Counted from the stretch's first letter, positions 16,951-26,186 are shown. The stretch is 61,541 bases of DNA from Clostridia bacterium (GCA_017623975.1 JAGANX010000018.1:1-61541), one strand, 5' to 3'. Notes: generated from the sequence alone by a model not told the origin. Program-made: numbers and translations.

Positions 16951-19900
16951 TTACTGTGCCATTTCAAGTATTTGGTTATATGTAGTTGCAATAGCACTTT
17001 CTAAGCCGGACTCACCATTGTCAATATAGTAAACCGTACCGTCAACAATGTAGTAGCCACAGAAGTATATTTCTGTATCCTCATTGCCGCCTAAGCCTGT
17101 AACCTTAACATCAATTATGTCATACTTTGAATTTGTGCAGGAGAATGCAAGCACAGAGCTGCTTATAGCCTTTCCGTCTGTACCTACAAGCTTACCGTCA
17201 GCCACGCTTGCCTTTGCGGCAACCGCAACACCGTAGCTAATTTCGTTTCCTGTGATTTCAAAGTAATTTGCATACACCTTTTCTTCAAAGCCAAAGCACT
17301 GAGAAACGCTAACATCACCGTATTCCTTTATGGAATAACCGTAATAGGTGAACAATGCAGGGAATGTAGCTTCCTCCTCCTCGCCAATTGTTTCATCACA
17401 GTATAAGCACTTATAAACCTTTGTACCAAGCTTTGTCATACCGTTTTTGTAAAGAACATCCTTTACAATGTCGCTGTCAGTATGCTCCTCGGAAAGTGGC
17501 ATATAAACCACTTCTGTACCGTATGCTTCATTTTCAACTTCATTAATTTCAGGGTTGAGAGTTGAATATGTTGTGTATGTATTTTCGCGATAATCACCGC
17601 CACAAGGACAATCTGTTACATAGTACGCTGTACCCTGTGTTACACAGGTAGATTCTGTTACCACACCGTATGCGTATGCGTGGGGCAAGCCTGAGTAAAC
17701 TGTATATTTGCAATTTGCCAATGAAGTCACACCGGAAACGGTATAGAAGTTAACACCTAAAACGCTTCTGTTTGCAAACACATCCTTGTGTATTGAAATT
17801 GTTTCGCTGTGGCAATAAATATTAAGCGCACCTTGGTTAAGTCCCTTACCTTCACGGTGTGAAGCGTTAGAGGATGCGTTTCCGTTACAGCAGAATGAAT
17901 ATTGGTCTATGTATGTAATATCCATTAAAACTACTGTTTTCAAGGAATAGCAGCAGTCAAAGGGCTTTCTTACAATTTTTTTATCTGAAATACAGTTTGC
18001 ACCGAAATAAGCGTATGTCAATTCAGGTGAACCGTAGAAGGCTGCATCTCCCGCAAATACGATATTACTGTTATCCGGGAAAATAACCTTTTCTAAGCCT
18101 GAATTGTTAAAGCAGTTTGCACCGAAGGTATATGTGTTACCCTCTGCCATCAAAACATCTTTTACTGCTTGGTTGTTTTTAAAAGCGTCATCTTTAAATG
18201 TAGCATCGCCCTTTGTCAAGTCAAGAACTGCCAAGAGAGGACAATTTGATACAGTGCTTCCGCTGAATACAACAAGTCCATTACCGTTAGTTATCTTTTC
18301 AAGCGCAGGACAGTTCTTAATGGATGAGCCATTAAATGTTACGGTAGCATAATCCATTATCTCAATTTCCTTCAATGCTGTCATATCAGCAATTGCGTTG
18401 CCTGTAACACTCAAAAGTCCGCTTGGAATTTGGATTTTTACAATATCCTTCTTGGTGTAGCCGTCTCCGTCCTTAACACCTGTGATTGTGCAAGAATATT
18501 CCTCTACCGTATCAACTACTGTAAAGTTGAATACATCCTTTGCCAAAAGGGTAATTTCAGTTTCTTTTCCGTCCTTCAAGACTGTAATTGTTACCTCTAC
18601 TTCAAGAGATGAGAAGGAATATTCATATGTATAGTAGTAATCACATCTGTCGCAATCTACTCTCTTGATACCAAGCTCTGAAACTGTGGCTTCCTTTTCT
18701 GTTGTCAAGATTGTAAAGCTATGTCCAAATTCAGGGCTTATGCCTGTTTTGTATGCGCCGCATTCGCAACGGAAATAATAAATTCCTGCGGTTGTACAAG
18801 TATTTTCAATTCCCTCATATGCCTCTGCCTGTACATAATTGTGTGTACCGTTAGGGCATTCGCTCTTAACCACTGAATAAGTACCTTCTGCTTCATTGTA
18901 AACAAGGCTTGTGTTATCAGCTCTTAAAACAGCGTCAGGAACCTTAACGTTGAAGGTACCGCCAACAATGTTGAAGCGGTCAGCATTTTTTGCAGTTAAA
19001 TCGTGTATTCCCTGTGGATACAAGGCTTCGTCATAAATATCACTTGTCCAGTAGCTTGGGTTTGTAGCGCTTTGCGGCAAATTGATTGTACCACCGTAAA
19101 TGTTCAAGCGCAATTGATAACAGTTGCTCTTGTTATTGTATGAGCCGTACATAATTTTTTGTCCGTTTAAGGTTACCTCAGCACCCTCAAAAATCTCAAT
19201 GGTTGGGGTCTTATCTGTAGAGTTCCAAAGGTTACCCAAGGACCAAACATTAAGCTTACCGTAAATTCTAAATAATGGCAAGCCATCCCAGCAGGAGCCA
19301 TTTCCGTCCTGGTAAAGGTGGTGGTTCGGTGCATTAAGCACAACGTCAACACCGATAACGCATTTGTTTGTTTCGTTGTACCAGCCGTGGGAGTTGCAGT
19401 TAAACAAGTGGTGTGAACCAACCTTATTGTCCGGGTTAGTTACTGTCAACGTGCCTTCACCGATTACGTGCTTACCTGTTCTGTCGCCACCCATCATAGT
19501 ACCGTTTGCATTCAAGGTAAGGTTGTAGCCACCAAGAACGACGATATTTTCTGATTGTCCGTGCATACTAAGGGATGCGTTTCTTACGATGTCCGCAGTA
19601 AGAATAACCGCTCTTGTATCTCCACTCATTCCTGTTTGAAGTTCATCAGCATTAGATGCTTCTTTCGCCACACATCTGAAAAGGCGAGTGTCTTCGTTAA
19701 AAGAAACAGTTTCACCTGCCTTATAGGTACGACCGTTTTCTGTGTACCAAATAAGCTGATATCCCGCTTCACCTGCGCGTTTTGCGCTTGAAGTTGTAGG
19801 CAAAGTAAAGGCTTCGCCTGCACCAACGGTTATTTTTCCGTCAGGATGTGCAGTTTTGTCAAGGCTTGTGGTTGCGCTTGTTGGGTCTTGGGAGTTTACA

Positions 19901-20007
19901 AATGAAATTGTAATATCGCCTGCCTCCGCATCGTTAGCGAATACAGCTATACCCAGCGTTAGAACAATAGCCAAAGCAAAAACTAAAATAAGTAATTTCT
20001 TTTTCAT
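16951..20007 (-). CDS. Large secreted LRR protein with shared C-terminal domain
   Basis: Secreted protein of about 1018 residues. The start is taken at 20007, because AAGGAG is 8 nt before that ATG and only 1 nt before the ATG at 20013. A signal peptide (KKKLLILVFALAIVLTLGIAVFAND) is followed by an InlB-like GYQLIWYTENGRTYKAGE region, a beta-helix-like part (residues about 130-360), and BspA-type LRRs around 540-700 (MTALKEIEIMDYATVTF, SNCPLLAVLDLTKG). The last 130 residues (ALFTYYGYSIKEYGDVSVSQ onward) form a domain also seen in the genes at 33843, 45479 and 47647. No anchor motif is visible. Probably an adhesin or glycan-binding protein; the ligand is unknown. Own consensus promoter. Confidence 0.75.
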   Translation of the reverse strand: MKKKLLILVFALAIVLTLGIAVFANDAEAGDITISFVNSQDPTSATTSLDKTAHPDGKITVGAGEAFTLPTTSSAKRAGEAGYQLIWYTENGRTYKAGETVSFNEDTRLFRCVAKEASNADELQTGMSGDTRAVILTADIVRNASLSMHGQSENIVVLGGYNLTLNANGTMMGGDRTGKHVIGEGTLTVTNPDNKVGSHHLFNCNSHGWYNETNKCVIGVDVVLNAPNHHLYQDGNGSCWDGLPLFRIYGKLNVWSLGNLWNSTDKTPTIEIFEGAEVTLNGQKIMYGSYNNKSNCYQLRLNIYGGTINLPQSATNPSYWTSDIYDEALYPQGIHDLTAKNADRFNIVGGTFNVKVPDAVLRADNTSLVYNEAEGTYSVVKSECPNGTHNYVQAEAYEGIENTCTTAGIYYFRCECGAYKTGISPEFGHSFTILTTEKEATVSELGIKRVDCDRCDYYYTYEYSFSSLEVEVTITVLKDGKETEITLLAKDVFNFTVVDTVEEYSCTITGVKDGDGYTKKDIVKIQIPSGLLSVTGNAIADMTALKEIEIMDYATVTFNGSSIKNCPALEKITNGNGLVVFSGSTVSNCPLLAVLDLTKGDATFKDDAFKNNQAVKDVLMAEGNTYTFGANCFNNSGLEKVIFPDNSNIVFAGDAAFYGSPELTYAYFGANCISDKKIVRKPFDCCYSLKTVVLMDITYIDQYSFCCNGNASSNASHREGKGLNQGALNIYCHSETISIHKDVFANRSVLGVNFYTVSGVTSLANCKYTVYSGLPHAYAYGVVTESTCVTQGTAYYVTDCPCGGDYRENTYTTYSTLNPEINEVENEAYGTEVVYMPLSEEHTDSDIVKDVLYKNGMTKLGTKVYKCLYCDETIGEEEEATFPALFTYYGYSIKEYGDVSVSQCFGFEEKVYANYFEITGNEISYGVAVAAKASVADGKLVGTDGKAISSSVLAFSCTNSKYDIIDVKVTGLGGNEDTEIYFCGYYIVDGTVYYIDNGESGLESAIATTYNQILEMAQ

Positions 20008-20049
20008 TGTCATTCTCCTTCATAATTAAATATAAATTTAGATAAAATA

Positions 20050-20078
20050 ATTATACCACACGCATGTTTCTTTGTCAA
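20050..20078 (-). promoter_or_regulatory. Promoter of the large secreted LRR protein
   Basis: Minus-strand TTGACA (20078-20073), 17-nt spacer, TATAAT (20055-20050), 43 nt before the start. It overlaps the intergenic gap after the EEP gene, giving an independent transcript. Confidence 0.8.
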
Positions 20079-20085
20079 TATTGCA

Positions 20086-20772
20086 CTAAAATTTAATTTT
20101 TGCTATATGCGGACGGTGGTCCGATGCGATAATTTCGGGAATATCGGCAGATACCACCTCAATGTCGGGGGATACGAATATATAGTCAATTTTTATCCTC
20201 GGGTTATCTGACGGAAAACTTAATTTATTTTCGCAAAACCCCGTGGAAGTGTCGATTAAACACTGTTTTATGGGTATTAAAAGCTCATTGCTCGGCTCGA
20301 TATTAAAGTCGCCCATCAATATGCATTTTTCATTTCGTATGTGTTGGAGAATTGTTTTTACAGCGTTTTCCTGCTCGTCCTTTTCCAAGCCAAAATGGGT
20401 TACTAAAACTCTTACTCCGTTTTCAAGCTCTGCCTTTAAAACGCATCTTGTTTCGTACCAGCCACCCGGTCTTTTGGGGCTCGGGTCGGGAATTATTATA
20501 GTTTCCACGCTTTTAAAGGGTATTTTTGACAAAATCCCATTACCGTAAGGACCGTCGCTGTCATCAATTGCCTTTGCAAAGTAATAGTTTTCTATTCCTG
20601 TAATGCTTGCAAGCTTTTTTGTTTGCTCACAGTAAATGCCCCCGTCAAACATTTCATTCAAACCGATTATGTCCGCACCTGTGTCCATAATCGCCCTTGC
20701 CATTATTTCATAGTCAACCTTCTGTTCCAAATAATTCAGACAATGTTGTGTGTTAAAGCTCATTATTTTCAT
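20086..20772 (-). CDS. Endonuclease/exonuclease/phosphatase-family hydrolase
   Basis: A 228-residue member of the EEP superfamily (DNase I-like metal-dependent phosphoesterases). Motifs in order: KIMSFNTQH with the metal-site Asn, LNEMFDGG with the catalytic Glu, VTHFGLEKDEQ, MGDFNIEPSN, KIDYIFVS and the terminal SDHRPHIAKI. The start at 20772 has GAGG 8 nt upstream; nearer GTG/ATG codons are too close to it. There is no signal peptide, so it acts inside the cell. Substrates in this superfamily range from nucleic acids to phospholipids and sugar phosphates. Divergent from the GH5-like glycosidase. Confidence 0.8.
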   Translation of the reverse strand: MKIMSFNTQHCLNYLEQKVDYEIMARAIMDTGADIIGLNEMFDGGIYCEQTKKLASITGIENYYFAKAIDDSDGPYGNGILSKIPFKSVETIIIPDPSPKRPGGWYETRCVLKAELENGVRVLVTHFGLEKDEQENAVKTILQHIRNEKCILMGDFNIEPSNELLIPIKQCLIDTSTGFCENKLSFPSDNPRIKIDYIFVSPDIEVVSADIPEIIASDHRPHIAKIKF

Positions 20773-20790
20773 TTTCATCACCTCAATTTT

Positions 20791-20819
20791 ATTTTATCAT
20801 ACAAGATATTATTTGTAAA
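20791..20819 (-). promoter_or_regulatory. Promoter of the EEP hydrolase
   Basis: Minus-strand TTTACA (20819-20814), 17-nt spacer, TAAAAT (20796-20791). Confidence 0.5.
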
Positions 20820-20822
20820 CAC

Positions 20823-20851
20823 TTGTTTTCAATAAAGCAATGTGATAAAAT
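20823..20851 (+). promoter_or_regulatory. Promoter of the GH5-like glycosidase
   Basis: TTGTTT (20823-20828), 17-nt spacer, TAAAAT (20846-20851). It is separated from the divergent EEP promoter by only 3 nt. Confidence 0.5.
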
Positions 20852-20877
20852 TAAGAAAAACGATTATGAGGTTAAAT

Positions 20878-22704
20878 ATGGAATTTTTACTTGGCTGTAA
20901 CTATTGGGCATCTAATGCAGGCACGGAGATGTGGCGTGACTTTGATGTTTGCGCAATTGACCGTGATTTATCTATCCTTGCAAAAAACGGAGTTAAGCAC
21001 CTGCGTGTTTTTCCAAACTGGCGTGATTTTCAGCCCGTTACCCCTATTTATGAAAACAGAGGCAACCTTGTAGGATACGAGGGTAACCGCAATTACTATT
21101 ATATTGATGAGGAAATGCTTTCCCACTTTTCAAAATTTCTTGACCTGTGCGACAGGTATGGCTTAAAGGTTATCGTTGGTTTAATTACAGGCTTTATGAG
21201 TGGGCGTATGTTTGTGCCCGCCGCCCTTCTTGGCAAGAATATTATAACTGACCCTATGTCACAGTATTTACAGCAGCTTTTTATCAAGGGCTTTGTAAAC
21301 AGCTTTAAGGATAGAGATACAATTATCGCCTGGGACTTAGGTAACGAGTGTAACGAAATGGAAAATGTAAATAATCACCACGAGGCTGACAGCTGGATTG
21401 CCTTAGTATCAAACGCAATTAAGGCGGCTGACCCTACCCGTCCCGTTGTTTCGGGTATGCACTACCTTAATGAAGAAAATTTGTGGAAGTTCAGCACACA
21501 AGGGGAGTTTACCGATATTTTGACAACGCACCCATACCCTTATTGGTGTGAGTTTACAAGGATTGACAAAACAATGTCCCCTCGCACACTCCTCTTTTCC
21601 ACCATTTACACTAAATATTATGCAGAAGTTAGCGGCAAGCCCTGTCTCTCCGAGGAAATGGGTACAATGGGACCTATGATTTGCAGTGATGAAAATGCAG
21701 GAAAATATATGCGCCTAAACCTTTACTCCCTGTGGGCAAACAATGCCCTCGGCGCACTTTGGTGGTGCGGCTGCGACCAAAATAAGCTAAACACCCACCC
21801 TTACACCGCTTTAATGGTGGAAAGGGAGCTTGGTCTTATAAGGAATGACGGTACGCCAAAGCCAACGCTTTTGGAAATCAAGAGCTTCCGTGAGTTTCTT
21901 AACTCCTTGGACTTTAAGCTTTCCCCATCTACAACGGACGGTGTTTGTATTCTTTCCAAAAAGCAAAACCATTGGGAAATTTGCTATATGTCATATCTTA
22001 TGGCTGCAAAATCAAATTTAAACCTAACTTATACATATTGCGACAGTGAGCTTCCGTACTCTGACCTTTATTTGCTCCCTTCAATTTCAGGCACTAACGT
22101 AATTCATAAGGAAACATACGAGGAATTAAAAGCAAGAGTATATGAGGGTGCGGATTTATACATTTCACTAAATGACGGTATTCTTACAGAGCTTGAAGAA
22201 TTCGTTGGCGTGCGTGTTATTGACAGCTTTGAGCATAACGAGTCTTTAAGCGTGGAAATTAAAGGAGCTACTATTCCGTTTAAGAGAGAAAGAACTGTTA
22301 TTCTTGAAGCTACAAGCGCAAGGGTGCTTTACCGTGACAGTAACGGTAACCCGTTCGCAACCGTGAATAACTACGGTAAGGGCAGGGTATTTTTTGTAAA
22401 TGCGCCAATTGAGAAAATGCTCACGGATACACCAAATGCGTACGACACAAATAACTATATGGTATATAAGGAGCTTCTTTGCGACCACATAAACAAGGCG
22501 GTAGAAATAGAAAACGACTATGTAATTCATACACTCCACGAGGAAAATGACGGTTATGTGGTAGTTGCCCTTAATTTGTCGGGGGACACCGTTGACCCAC
22601 AAATCACCATTTCAAATGACTATAAAATCGATGCGGTTTACCGCGGCGAAATAAACAGTATTAACGGCTATGATGCCTGCGTGTTTAGAATAATAAAACG
22701 CTAA
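20878..22704 (+). CDS. GH5-like glycoside hydrolase (mannanase/cellulase-type TIM barrel)
   Basis: Cytoplasmic glycosidase of 608 residues. The start at 20878 is chosen for its GAGG site 6 nt upstream; earlier ATGs lack one. The N-terminal TIM barrel shows clan GH-A features: RVFPNWRDFQP, the acid/base Glu157 in AWDLGNECNE, HPYPYW with a conserved His-Pro, and the nucleophile Glu260 in CLSEEMGTMG. The C-terminal third is beta-rich and may be a beta-galactosidase-like trimerisation and small beta domain (YLLPSISGTNVIHKETYEEL). No signal peptide, so the substrate is probably an imported oligosaccharide. The clan is clear; family GH5 versus a GH42-like relative is not settled. Confidence 0.75.
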   Translation: MEFLLGCNYWASNAGTEMWRDFDVCAIDRDLSILAKNGVKHLRVFPNWRDFQPVTPIYENRGNLVGYEGNRNYYYIDEEMLSHFSKFLDLCDRYGLKVIVGLITGFMSGRMFVPAALLGKNIITDPMSQYLQQLFIKGFVNSFKDRDTIIAWDLGNECNEMENVNNHHEADSWIALVSNAIKAADPTRPVVSGMHYLNEENLWKFSTQGEFTDILTTHPYPYWCEFTRIDKTMSPRTLLFSTIYTKYYAEVSGKPCLSEEMGTMGPMICSDENAGKYMRLNLYSLWANNALGALWWCGCDQNKLNTHPYTALMVERELGLIRNDGTPKPTLLEIKSFREFLNSLDFKLSPSTTDGVCILSKKQNHWEICYMSYLMAAKSNLNLTYTYCDSELPYSDLYLLPSISGTNVIHKETYEELKARVYEGADLYISLNDGILTELEEFVGVRVIDSFEHNESLSVEIKGATIPFKRERTVILEATSARVLYRDSNGNPFATVNNYGKGRVFFVNAPIEKMLTDTPNAYDTNNYMVYKELLCDHINKAVEIENDYVIHTLHEENDGYVVVALNLSGDTVDPQITISNDYKIDAVYRGEINSINGYDACVFRIIKR

Positions 22705-22726
22705 TTCAAATCGTTGAATAAAAACA

Positions 22727-22754
22727 AAAGCCTTCTCGTTTTGAGAAGGCTTTT
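22727..22754 (+). terminator. Terminator of the GH5-like gene
   Basis: Arms AAAAGCCTTCTC and GAGAAGGCTTTT with a GTTT loop, symmetric so it may also serve the opposing SLOG gene. Confidence 0.85.
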
Positions 22755-22802
22755 ATGGTACCTTAATTTAATAAAGCAATTTAGATTTTGTTTTCCATTT
22801 TA

Positions 22803-22818
22803 AGCATAATTTTGATAG
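22803..22818 (+). repeat. 16-bp direct repeat, left copy
   Basis: AGCATAATTTTGATAG, identical to 23743-23758. The two copies are 940 bp apart and bracket the SLOG/XRE gene pair. Confidence 0.75.
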
Positions 22819-22820
22819 GC

Positions 22821-23279
22821 TCAATTATAGTTGGCTAAATTTATTATTCGCTTTCCTTTTTTTGTTGCATACTGTAAGGCTTTATATGCACCACCATAAT
22901 TACAATCCACATATGCTAATACCAAGTCCGCTTGCTCAATCATCCATTCGTTTCTTTTGCAAATAGCTAACCTTTGCGGCACTGTTTCTAATGGCGGATA
23001 AATAACACTATCATATGTTTTTTCTTCAATAAGCCTTTTTATCTTTTTTTGCTGTGATATGGATATATATGGAGTAACGAAAACAATTTCACAATCCGTA
23101 CATATTTTTTTAATACTATGGCAAACAGTAGCACATAAATTATCGAAATCACCATATCCACCACAATAAAATATTGTCTTTTCGCCCAACCTTATACTCT
23201 CAATTAGTGACATTTTAACTCTTTCTTGCAATCCATTTTCTTTGCATAGCGTTCTGTGTCCAACAAATGTAATTATCAT
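22821..23279 (-). CDS. SLOG-domain (DUF1273/YpsA-like) protein
   Basis: A 152-residue Rossmann-like protein. The start at 23279 (MIITFVGHRTLC) has GGAG 6 nt upstream; a TTG at 23291 overlaps that site. The early FVGHRTL, the glycine motif YCGGYGDFDNLC, IVFVTPYIS and the late ADLVLAYVDCNYGGAYKALQYA match SLOG proteins of the DUF1273/YpsA type, which bind nucleotides or their derivatives. SLOG proteins act in nucleotide salvage, cytokinin-like signalling, DNA uptake and bacterial immunity, so the precise role is open. It is divergent from an XRE-type regulator, with three shared palindromic operators between them. Confidence 0.75.
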   Translation of the reverse strand: MIITFVGHRTLCKENGLQERVKMSLIESIRLGEKTIFYCGGYGDFDNLCATVCHSIKKICTDCEIVFVTPYISISQQKKIKRLIEEKTYDSVIYPPLETVPQRLAICKRNEWMIEQADLVLAYVDCNYGGAYKALQYATKKGKRIINLANYN

Positions 23280-23295
23280 AAGCATCTCCAATAAT

Positions 23296-23404
23296 CGTGG
23301 AATTCCGTTATTGATTATAACTCTATGACATCAGTTTGTCAATATCGTGGAACTCCACGAGATAAAATTTTTAAGCAAGCATATAATAATTGTGGAATTC
23401 CGTG
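23296..23404. promoter_or_regulatory. Three-site operator region of the SLOG/XRE pair
   Basis: Three copies of the palindrome CGTGGAATTCCACG: 23296-23309 (right end degenerate), 23346-23359 (one change) and 23391-23404 (two changes at the ends). Copy one covers the SLOG start-point region, copy three lies just after a TATAAT (23382-23387) that probably serves the XRE gene, and copy two sits between the promoters. This matches symmetric repression of two divergent genes, most simply by the XRE protein. Confidence 0.75.
23314..23342 (-). promoter_or_regulatory. Consensus promoter of the SLOG gene
   Basis: Minus-strand TTGACA (23342-23337), 17-nt spacer, TATAAT (23319-23314). Both boxes are perfect and the start point falls next to operator copy one. 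Confidence 0.85.
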
Positions 23405-23420
23405 ATTTTGGAGTGTTGTT

Positions 23421-23654
23421 ATGAAATTAAATGACGCAATTATAAAACGCATTGATGAAATTTGCAAATCAAAAGGAATAAATGTTTGTGATGCTTCTCT
23501 CAAAGGTGGCATGTCGCCCTCTGCATTGTATGATTTAATCAAGGGCAGAACAAAATGCTCAAAGGTTATTACTATTAAACGCTTCTGCGAGGGAGCAGGT
23601 ATTACATTATCTGAATTTTTTCAAAGAGATTATTTTAACGATATTGAAGATTAA
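23421..23654 (+). CDS. XRE-family helix-turn-helix regulator
   Basis: A 77-residue single-domain DNA-binding protein. The Cro/C1-type HTH spans about residues 5-65: IIKRIDEICKSKGINVCDAS, then GGMSPSALYDLIKGRTKCSK with the recognition helix, then ITIKRFCEGAGITLSEFF. The start has GGAG 7 nt upstream. It sits next to the three palindromes at 23296-23404 and is their likely ligand, repressing itself and the divergent SLOG gene. No toxin domain is present, so this is not an evident toxin-antitoxin pair. Confidence 0.88.
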   Translation: MKLNDAIIKRIDEICKSKGINVCDASLKGGMSPSALYDLIKGRTKCSKVITIKRFCEGAGITLSEFFQRDYFNDIED

Positions 23655-23696
23655 AAAAGCCTTCTTTTAGCTTGCTTTGCTAAAAGAAGGCTTTTT
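23653..23696 (+). terminator. Terminator of the XRE gene
   Basis: Arms AAAAGCCTTCTTTTAGC and GCTAAAAGAAGGCTTTTT around TTGCTTT begin at the stop codon. The outer stem resembles the terminator at 22727-22754 on the other side of the cassette. Confidence 0.88.
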
Positions 23697-23742
23697 GTTA
23701 TTTTGCTTTAACGAGGCTACCGATTATACTTATTCTATTTAT

Positions 23743-23758
23743 AGCATAATTTTGATAG
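23743..23758 (+). repeat. 16-bp direct repeat, right copy
   Basis: AGCATAATTTTGATAG, same orientation as 22803-22818; see that entry. Confidence 0.75.
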
Positions 23759-23789
23759 TCTCTAAATCATAATGCTTTTCATTTTATGA

Positions 23790-26186
23790 TTATTCCTTAT
23801 ATCCCCACACAACAGGGCAATTGTCTTCATTCCAATCGCTATCCCAGCTAAGCGGTCTTTTCTCTACCTCACAATAAATCGTAAGGCTTTCACATCTTTT
23901 AATTGCAAGCTGTTCAACTCTTTCAACACTACTTGGAATAATTATACTTTTTAAATTATTGCAACTACTGAAAGCATACATTCCAATAGTTTTAATGCTA
24001 TTTGGAATAACAACCTCCGTTAAATCTTTACAAGCGGAAAATGCGCTACCTGATATACCCACTACCGAATACTGCTGTCCTTTATAAGTAATACTTTCAG
24101 GAATAATCGCCCTTGTAATATTTTTCGGTTGCGCTACAACATGGGCTCCCTCACCATCAATCATATATCTTATTCCGTCAATCACTGTATATATGCATCC
24201 ATTCGAGGTTGAATCGTTATTATTGCAATCCCATATAACGGCGGGATAAATACCGGGGTTCCAGTTATAATGCCATCCGCTTGGTCTTTTTGAAGCCTCA
24301 CAGTAAACAGTAACACACGAACATTGATAGATGGAATTTTCCGCAACACTTATTACACTGCTTGGAATTAACACTTCAACAAGTAAATCGCAATCATAGA
24401 ATGCCTCGCCAACAATACTCGTTACCGGATAATTTTGTCCACCATAACTAATGCTTGAAGCAATTATCGCTTTTGCGATATTTTTTCCTTGTCTTACAAC
24501 AGTTGCTTTTCCGTCCTTCAAGGCATATCTTACATTATCTTGTACCACATAGATATTTCCGTTAGTTGCTACGTTGTTGTTATTGCAATCCCACACAACA
24601 TGGCAGGATGAGGTTTTCCAATAGCTTGGCCATGTACACTCGTTCTCTGCAATCTCACAATACATCGTAAGAATAGGGCTACCTTGGTTCACAACTTCTC
24701 CCATAAGCGTCATGCTTGCAGGGACAACAACCTTCATAAGATTAGGACAGCTTGAAAATGCATAGTTGCCGATTTTAGTTACATTGTCAGTTACTATAAT
24801 CGTTTCACAATATTGGCTTCTTGAAAATGCATATGCTGAAATGGTAGTTACATCTTCGGGAACCACAAAGGTTTCGTCCTTTTTGCCTGTTGCATATTGA
24901 AGAAGCGTTTTTCCGTCCTTTGTGTAAAGGCTTCCGTCTATTGATTTATAATTTGGGTTATCCTTGTCAACGCTTATGCTTTCAAGATTCTTACATTTAC
25001 GCAAGGCTCCTTCCGCAATGCTCACTACACTGCTTGGTATAGTTATGCTTCTTATTGTATTGGAGTTATAAAAGGCAGTTTTAATGTTTTTTACTGTTTT
25101 ACCCTTGTATTGAGCAGGTATAATTACATCCTTTGCAGTACCCTCATATTTAGTAATGTTCCATGTGCTGCCACTCATTTGGAAGCCCAAGCCGTCACTG
25201 CCGTCAACAAACTCCGCATACAAGGTGATATTTTTCGGCTCTGTAATTTCAAAAACAGGGCTACCGCTAAAATCGCTTTCATAGTACCAATAATTAAACA
25301 AGCGGTTTTCTTGATTGCTTAAATCGCTAAGCTTGATGGGTAAATCCTCTACTGTAAAGGTAACGGGGTTTTCAGGATTTGCTTCTCCACCGTTACAATG
25401 GTAGGTAATTGTAAACCCTTCGGACTCCCAAACTGCGTAAAGGATATAAGTATCATCCGTACCCATAGTGTATGACGCACCGTCAAGATATTCAACAGGT
25501 CCGTTAGGTGTTGTTGACCAGCCCTTGAATACGTATCCTTGGCGTACGTAGGTGTTTTTTGGAAGATTAGCCGTTGCACCGTTTTTTATAACTGCATCAA
25601 TCATTGCTCCGCTTTCAACACCGTTACCGTCAAATACAATATTACTCGTTGTACGGTCCCATACAGCATAAAGCTTTGTGGATTTTGTACCCATAGTGTA
25701 TGGCGCACAATCAGCATATTCAACAGGTCCGTCAGGGGTTGTTGACCAGCCTAAAAATTTACGGTTGTTCCACTTAAATGGGTTCTTTACAATATTTTTT
25801 GTTTGACCTGTCTTTATCGCCATGGATGTTCCTGAAATCGCTTCGTATGGCGCGCCGTTCCTGTCTAAGCTAAGATAATTTTCATTTGCAAACCATCTTG
25901 CTTCAAGAGTCATATCATCTGTAACGGTGTGGCCTGCAAACGACCACTTTTCATCCCCGTAGTACCAGCCTGAAAATGTGTAACCGGGGTTTTCTATAGC
26001 CTCGGGCTGAGGCACCTTTTTGCCGTTTTTAACCTTCACAGACTTTACAAATGCTCCACAGTTAGTTTTAAAGGTTACAGTATAAGCTTCTTCGCTATCA
26101 CCATCATCGCCTTCACTTCCGCAAGAAGCAAAGCAGCAAACAAGGGCTAAGCATAATAATAGTGTAAGTAAAAATTTAAATTTCAT
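23790..26186 (-). CDS. Lipoprotein with InlB-type and BspA-type repeats
   Basis: Surface lipoprotein of 798 residues. The start at 26186 is preferred over a GTG at 26192, because GGGAG is 8 nt before the ATG. The signal ends LVCCFASC, with the lipidated Cys at residue 22. Residues about 35-330 carry four InlB/Flg_new units, recognisable by GYTFSGWYYGDEKW, FLGWSTTPDGPVEYAD and VFKGWSTTPNGPVEYLDG followed by LYAVW. Residues about 350-800 carry BspA LRRs (IRSITIPSSVVSIAEGAL) split by modules that begin YCE...W...VWDCNNN and recur three times. It ends with the same WGYKE motif as the lipoproteins at 315 and 29590. Likely adhesin; partner unknown. Confidence 0.82.
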   Translation of the reverse strand: MKFKFLLTLLLCLALVCCFASCGSEGDDGDSEEAYTVTFKTNCGAFVKSVKVKNGKKVPQPEAIENPGYTFSGWYYGDEKWSFAGHTVTDDMTLEARWFANENYLSLDRNGAPYEAISGTSMAIKTGQTKNIVKNPFKWNNRKFLGWSTTPDGPVEYADCAPYTMGTKSTKLYAVWDRTTSNIVFDGNGVESGAMIDAVIKNGATANLPKNTYVRQGYVFKGWSTTPNGPVEYLDGASYTMGTDDTYILYAVWESEGFTITYHCNGGEANPENPVTFTVEDLPIKLSDLSNQENRLFNYWYYESDFSGSPVFEITEPKNITLYAEFVDGSDGLGFQMSGSTWNITKYEGTAKDVIIPAQYKGKTVKNIKTAFYNSNTIRSITIPSSVVSIAEGALRKCKNLESISVDKDNPNYKSIDGSLYTKDGKTLLQYATGKKDETFVVPEDVTTISAYAFSRSQYCETIIVTDNVTKIGNYAFSSCPNLMKVVVPASMTLMGEVVNQGSPILTMYCEIAENECTWPSYWKTSSCHVVWDCNNNNVATNGNIYVVQDNVRYALKDGKATVVRQGKNIAKAIIASSISYGGQNYPVTSIVGEAFYDCDLLVEVLIPSSVISVAENSIYQCSCVTVYCEASKRPSGWHYNWNPGIYPAVIWDCNNNDSTSNGCIYTVIDGIRYMIDGEGAHVVAQPKNITRAIIPESITYKGQQYSVVGISGSAFSACKDLTEVVIPNSIKTIGMYAFSSCNNLKSIIIPSSVERVEQLAIKRCESLTIYCEVEKRPLSWDSDWNEDNCPVVWGYKE

